From the NCBI GenBank assembly GCA_964405335.1, contig CAYONP010000021.1:3901-67900 (forward strand): a DNA stretch of 64,000 nt, in the 5' to 3' direction. The notes beneath the pieces are model-generated. The model made no database searches, was not told where the DNA came from, and saw only the letters and a list, made by a program, of their open reading frames with translations. Source of the stretch: CAYONP01 sp964405335. Lineage in GTDB: Bacteria; Armatimonadota; UBA10988. Made by a program: the position numbers and the translations under genes. Positions 60,444 to 64,000 of this stretch are shown in pieces (within the stretch, counting starts at the first letter, position 1; the number at the start of each line of letters is the position of its first letter).

Positions 60444-61174
60444 GCCGCCCCGCCGAGTCGACGGTCTTCCTCCGCCGCTTGGCAGCGCTGTTGCCGATGA
60501 CCTTCGGCGTGGTCGCCCTGGTCGCCACCGAGCGGCCGGTCGAGCATTCACGGACCGTCGGCATCGAACTCGGCGAGATACCACCGCCGGTCGACGCGGT
60601 GGTGCTCTTCGACGGCAGCTCGACCGAGGCCTGGAGCCGCGCCGGACAGCCTGACTCGCCGGCCGAGTGGGCCATCGACCAGGGCGACCTGGTGATCCGG
60701 CCGGGCACCGGTAGCCTCGACAGCAAGCGCCGCTTCCGCGACTTCCAGCTCCACCTGCAGTTCATGCTGCCCGACCAGGGCAACAGCAACAGCGGGGTCT
60801 ATCTCCTCGGCCGCTACGAGATCCAGATCATCAACTCGTATGGCCGGCCGCCGGACAAGGGCGGTTGCGGCTCGATCTACCAGCTCCACGCGCCGCCGCA
60901 GAACGCCAGCCTCGAGCCGGGCGCGTGGCAGACATTCGACATCCTGTTCCGCGCGCCGCGGCTGGACGGTGACGGCAAGCAGCTCGAGCCGGCGCGCATT
61001 TCGGTGGTGCACAACGGCGTCTGGCTGCACGACGACGTGGCCGTCGAGACCGGCACCGGCGCGGCGCGCGAGAAGCCGTTGGTGGCCGAGGGACCGATCC
61101 AGTTGCAGGATCACGGTGGCCAGGTGCGCTTCCGCAACCTCTGGGCCCGGCCGCTGGGCGAGGAGGCGGGATGA
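60440..61174 (+). CDS. exported DUF1080 protein, copy 2
   Basis: A 244-residue paralogue with an N-terminal hydrophobic segment (LAALLPMTFGVVALVA) that may be an uncleaved anchor. The domain runs from AVVLFDGSSTEAWS. It has NSGVYLLGRYEIQIINSYG, CGSIYQLHAPPQNASLEPGAWQTFDILF and IQLQDHGGQVRFRNLWARPL. It differs from copies 1 and 3 in the middle (APPQNASLEPG replaces DHNACLPPE), suggesting a distinct substrate. The start is GTG in a GTGA overlap and the end is in an ATGA overlap with copy 3. Confidence 0.87.
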   Translation: MSRPAESTVFLRRLAALLPMTFGVVALVATERPVEHSRTVGIELGEIPPPVDAVVLFDGSSTEAWSRAGQPDSPAEWAIDQGDLVIRPGTGSLDSKRRFRDFQLHLQFMLPDQGNSNSGVYLLGRYEIQIINSYGRPPDKGGCGSIYQLHAPPQNASLEPGAWQTFDILFRAPRLDGDGKQLEPARISVVHNGVWLHDDVAVETGTGAAREKPLVAEGPIQLQDHGGQVRFRNLWARPLGEEAG

Positions 61175-61875
61175 GAAAGCTGCTCGTCGCGCTGGTGGTG
61201 GTGATCGGCATCATCGTCGCCCGCCTGCCGGCCGAGGAGCGGCCGCCGCTGTCGCACGCCCTGCCGCCGGCGCCGGCGCCGAGTGACGCGGTTGTGCTCT
61301 TCGACGGCACCGACACGGCGGCCTGGCAGAAGGTCAAGAGCGACGAGCCCTGCCCCTGGGAGCTGCGCGACGGCGGCCTGTGGTGCAAGCCGGGCAGCGG
61401 CGGGATCGAGACCAAACAGCACTTCGGCGATTGCCAGGTCCACCTGCAGTTCGCCGTGCCGGCGATGCCCGAGGCGACCGGGCAGGGCAAGGGCAACAGC
61501 GGCGTCTATCTGCAGGGCAGGTACGAAGTGCAGATTCTCGACTCGTTCGGTCTGGAATCGAAGCACGACGACTGCGGCGCGATCTACGAGATCGCCGCGC
61601 CGATGGTCAACGCCTGCCTGCCGGCCGAGCAGTGGCAGACCTACGACATCCTGTTCCGCGCCGCGCGGTTCGACGCCGACGGCAAGCTGGCCGCGCCGCC
61701 GCGGATGTCGGTCATCCACAACGGGGTTTGGATTCACAGCAACGTGGAGGTACCGCGCACCACCCGCGCCGCGCCGTACAGCGAAATGGTCGCCGAGGGC
61801 CCGCTTTACCTGCAGGACCACGGCAACACGGTGCGCTTCCGGAACATCTGGATCCGGCCGCTCGAACGGCCGTGA
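61171..61875 (+). CDS. exported DUF1080 protein, copy 3
   Basis: A 234-residue paralogue with a signal peptide or anchor (LLVALVVVIGIIVARLP). The domain includes AVVLFDGTDTAAWQKV, NSGVYLQGRYEVQILDSFG, CGAIYEIAAPMVNACLPAEQWQTYDILF and LYLQDHGNTVRFRNIWIRPL. It is closer to copy 1 in the VNACLPAEQWQTYD stretch. It ends the five-gene run that starts with the lipid kinase. A 349-base gap with repeats and the carB promoter follows. Confidence 0.88.
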   Translation: MRKLLVALVVVIGIIVARLPAEERPPLSHALPPAPAPSDAVVLFDGTDTAAWQKVKSDEPCPWELRDGGLWCKPGSGGIETKQHFGDCQVHLQFAVPAMPEATGQGKGNSGVYLQGRYEVQILDSFGLESKHDDCGAIYEIAAPMVNACLPAEQWQTYDILFRAARFDADGKLAAPPRMSVIHNGVWIHSNVEVPRTTRAAPYSEMVAEGPLYLQDHGNTVRFRNIWIRPLERP

Positions 61876-61960
61876 TTCCGGCCGGCGGCGAGCCGCGACG
61901 GCGTCGCGCGCACCCCGGCGGAGCGCGGCCGTCCCCGGCCGCACAACGTCGAGCGCCCCG

Positions 61961-62026
61961 GGGCGGGCGAGGACGCCCGCGCTCCGACAGACGTGCCGCT
62001 GCCGGGCGGGCGAGGACGCCCGCGCT
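61961..62026. repeat. two copies of the dispersed GGACGCCCGC repeat
   Basis: GCGGGCGAGGACGCCCGCGCTC occurs at 61963-61984 and again at 62005-62026, 42 bases apart. Both belong to the family in the tandem array at 14922-15020. They lie just upstream of the carB promoter in the 61876-62224 gap. No gene is seen in that gap. Confidence 0.75.
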
Positions 62027-62061
62027 CTATCGGGCGCGCCGGCGATCGGCGATCGAGAGCG

Positions 62062-62090
62062 TTGACGGGACGCCGGCGGCATGGTAGCCT
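62062..62090 (+). promoter_or_regulatory. sigma-70-type promoter of carB
   Basis: TTGACG (62062-62067) is followed after exactly 17 bases by TAGCCT (62085-62090). It lies 135 bases upstream of the carB ATG and ahead of an intrinsic terminator, so transcripts from it must pass the terminator to reach carB. Confidence 0.65.
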
Positions 62091-62096
62091 GACGCC

Positions 62097-62176
62097 CGGT
62101 CGGTGGAACCTGCCGGAGCGCGGCATCGGCGATGTGCGGACCCCCTGACAACTCGGTGTTGCGTCGTGCTGCGCCG
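62097..62176 (+). ncRNA. untranslated leader of carB, possible attenuator
   Basis: About 80 bases separate the expected transcription start from the intrinsic terminator. Short complementary pieces such as GCCGG/CGGC suggest some folding, and CCCCC at 62141-62145 could compete for the terminator's G run. I could not match it to a known riboswitch or a PyrR site. A 25-codon frame (ATG 62132 to TGA 62209) spans the terminator, and it is uncertain whether it is translated. Confidence 0.4.
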
Positions 62177-62205
62177 AAGCCTTCCCCGCGGGGGAAGGCT
62201 TTTTT
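62177..62205 (+). terminator. intrinsic terminator just upstream of carB
   Basis: AAGCCTTCCCC pairs perfectly with GGGGAAGGCTT around the loop GCG, and the stem runs into a six-T stretch (62200-62205). This is a textbook rho-independent terminator, 20 bases before the carB start codon and downstream of its promoter. Attenuation of carB is the simplest reading; the end of a separate small RNA is the alternative. Confidence 0.8.
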
Positions 62206-62224
62206 GTGACCGTCGAGCTGGACC

Positions 62225-64000
<1,776 letters not shown>

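Noticed and set aside
62132..62209. A 25-codon leader peptide before carB
   Set aside because: It has no ribosome-binding site, no run of regulatory codons, and it reads straight through the terminator stem; it is kept only as a possibility in the leader entry.

Overview
This is a high-GC bacterial chromosome segment, densely packed with short or overlapping gene junctions. One 10-N scaffold gap (49991-50000) suggests a metagenome-derived assembly. The best lineage clue is a set of three pseudopilin-like proteins whose N-termini read IIAILAAILFPVFxKAREKAR and which end in an H-X9-DG motif; I associate that exact wording with Armatimonadota-like bacteria. Families typical of Planctomycetes and relatives are also present: PSD1/planctomycete cytochrome C, DUF1501, DUF1080 and secreted FAD oxidoreductases. 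I read the source as an Armatimonadota-like or PVC-neighbouring heterotroph, but no rRNA or other strict marker is present to settle it.

1-8.8 kb (+): a conserved housekeeping run, nusB-xseA-xseB-ispA-dxs-TPR-nadK-recN, in which a TPR protein occupies the slot that tlyA often holds. 8.8-20.3 kb (-): accB-hom-purC-ApgM-like-tilS-membrane protein, then ppiC-secreted glycosidase-like protein-metallophosphoesterase/HAD fusion. 20.5-24.5 kb (+): a Tat-exported, PaoABC-like molybdenum hydroxylase (FeS, Mo and FAD/FeS subunits) with a small Cys-rich protein. 24.8-27.5 kb (+): three H-X9-DG pseudopilin-like proteins and a small lipoprotein. 27.7-34.1 kb (-): PSD1 cytochrome-type protein, DUF1501 protein and ankyrin protein. 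34.2-35.4 kb (+): an ACT-like protein and a TIM-barrel protein. 35.5-43.0 kb (-): beta-propeller protein, M14 carboxypeptidase, cation/proton antiporter and GH36 Sip1-type glycosidase.

43.1-46.0 kb (+): prmA, a SigH-type sigma factor and arsM. 46.0-53.6 kb (-): cdsA with a beta-propeller protein, and two successive ECF sigma/membrane-anchored RseB-like modules preceded by an Ig-like lipoprotein. 54.0-56.3 kb (+): an FAD-dependent oxidoreductase with a C-terminal sugar-binding-like domain. 56.4-58.2 kb (-): a VOC protein and a coupled CheD-like/HDOD pair in which the CheD-like protein has lost its catalytic residues. 58.3-61.9 kb (+): lipid kinase, PH-like membrane protein and three DUF1080 paralogues in one coupled operon. 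62.2 kb to the end (+): carB, truncated by the window edge, behind a clear promoter, a leader and an intrinsic terminator.

Intergenic regions hold several families of small palindromic repeats (GGACGCCCGC type, GCCACTGGCGG type, TTGAAA-core hairpins, and MITE-sized elements bounded by inverted repeats). No CRISPR, tRNA, rRNA, prophage or transposase gene was seen. The points most worth a second look are the carB leader, the twin ECF modules, the dead CheD/HDOD pair, the degenerate ApgM-like protein beside hom, and the metallophosphoesterase-HAD fusion.
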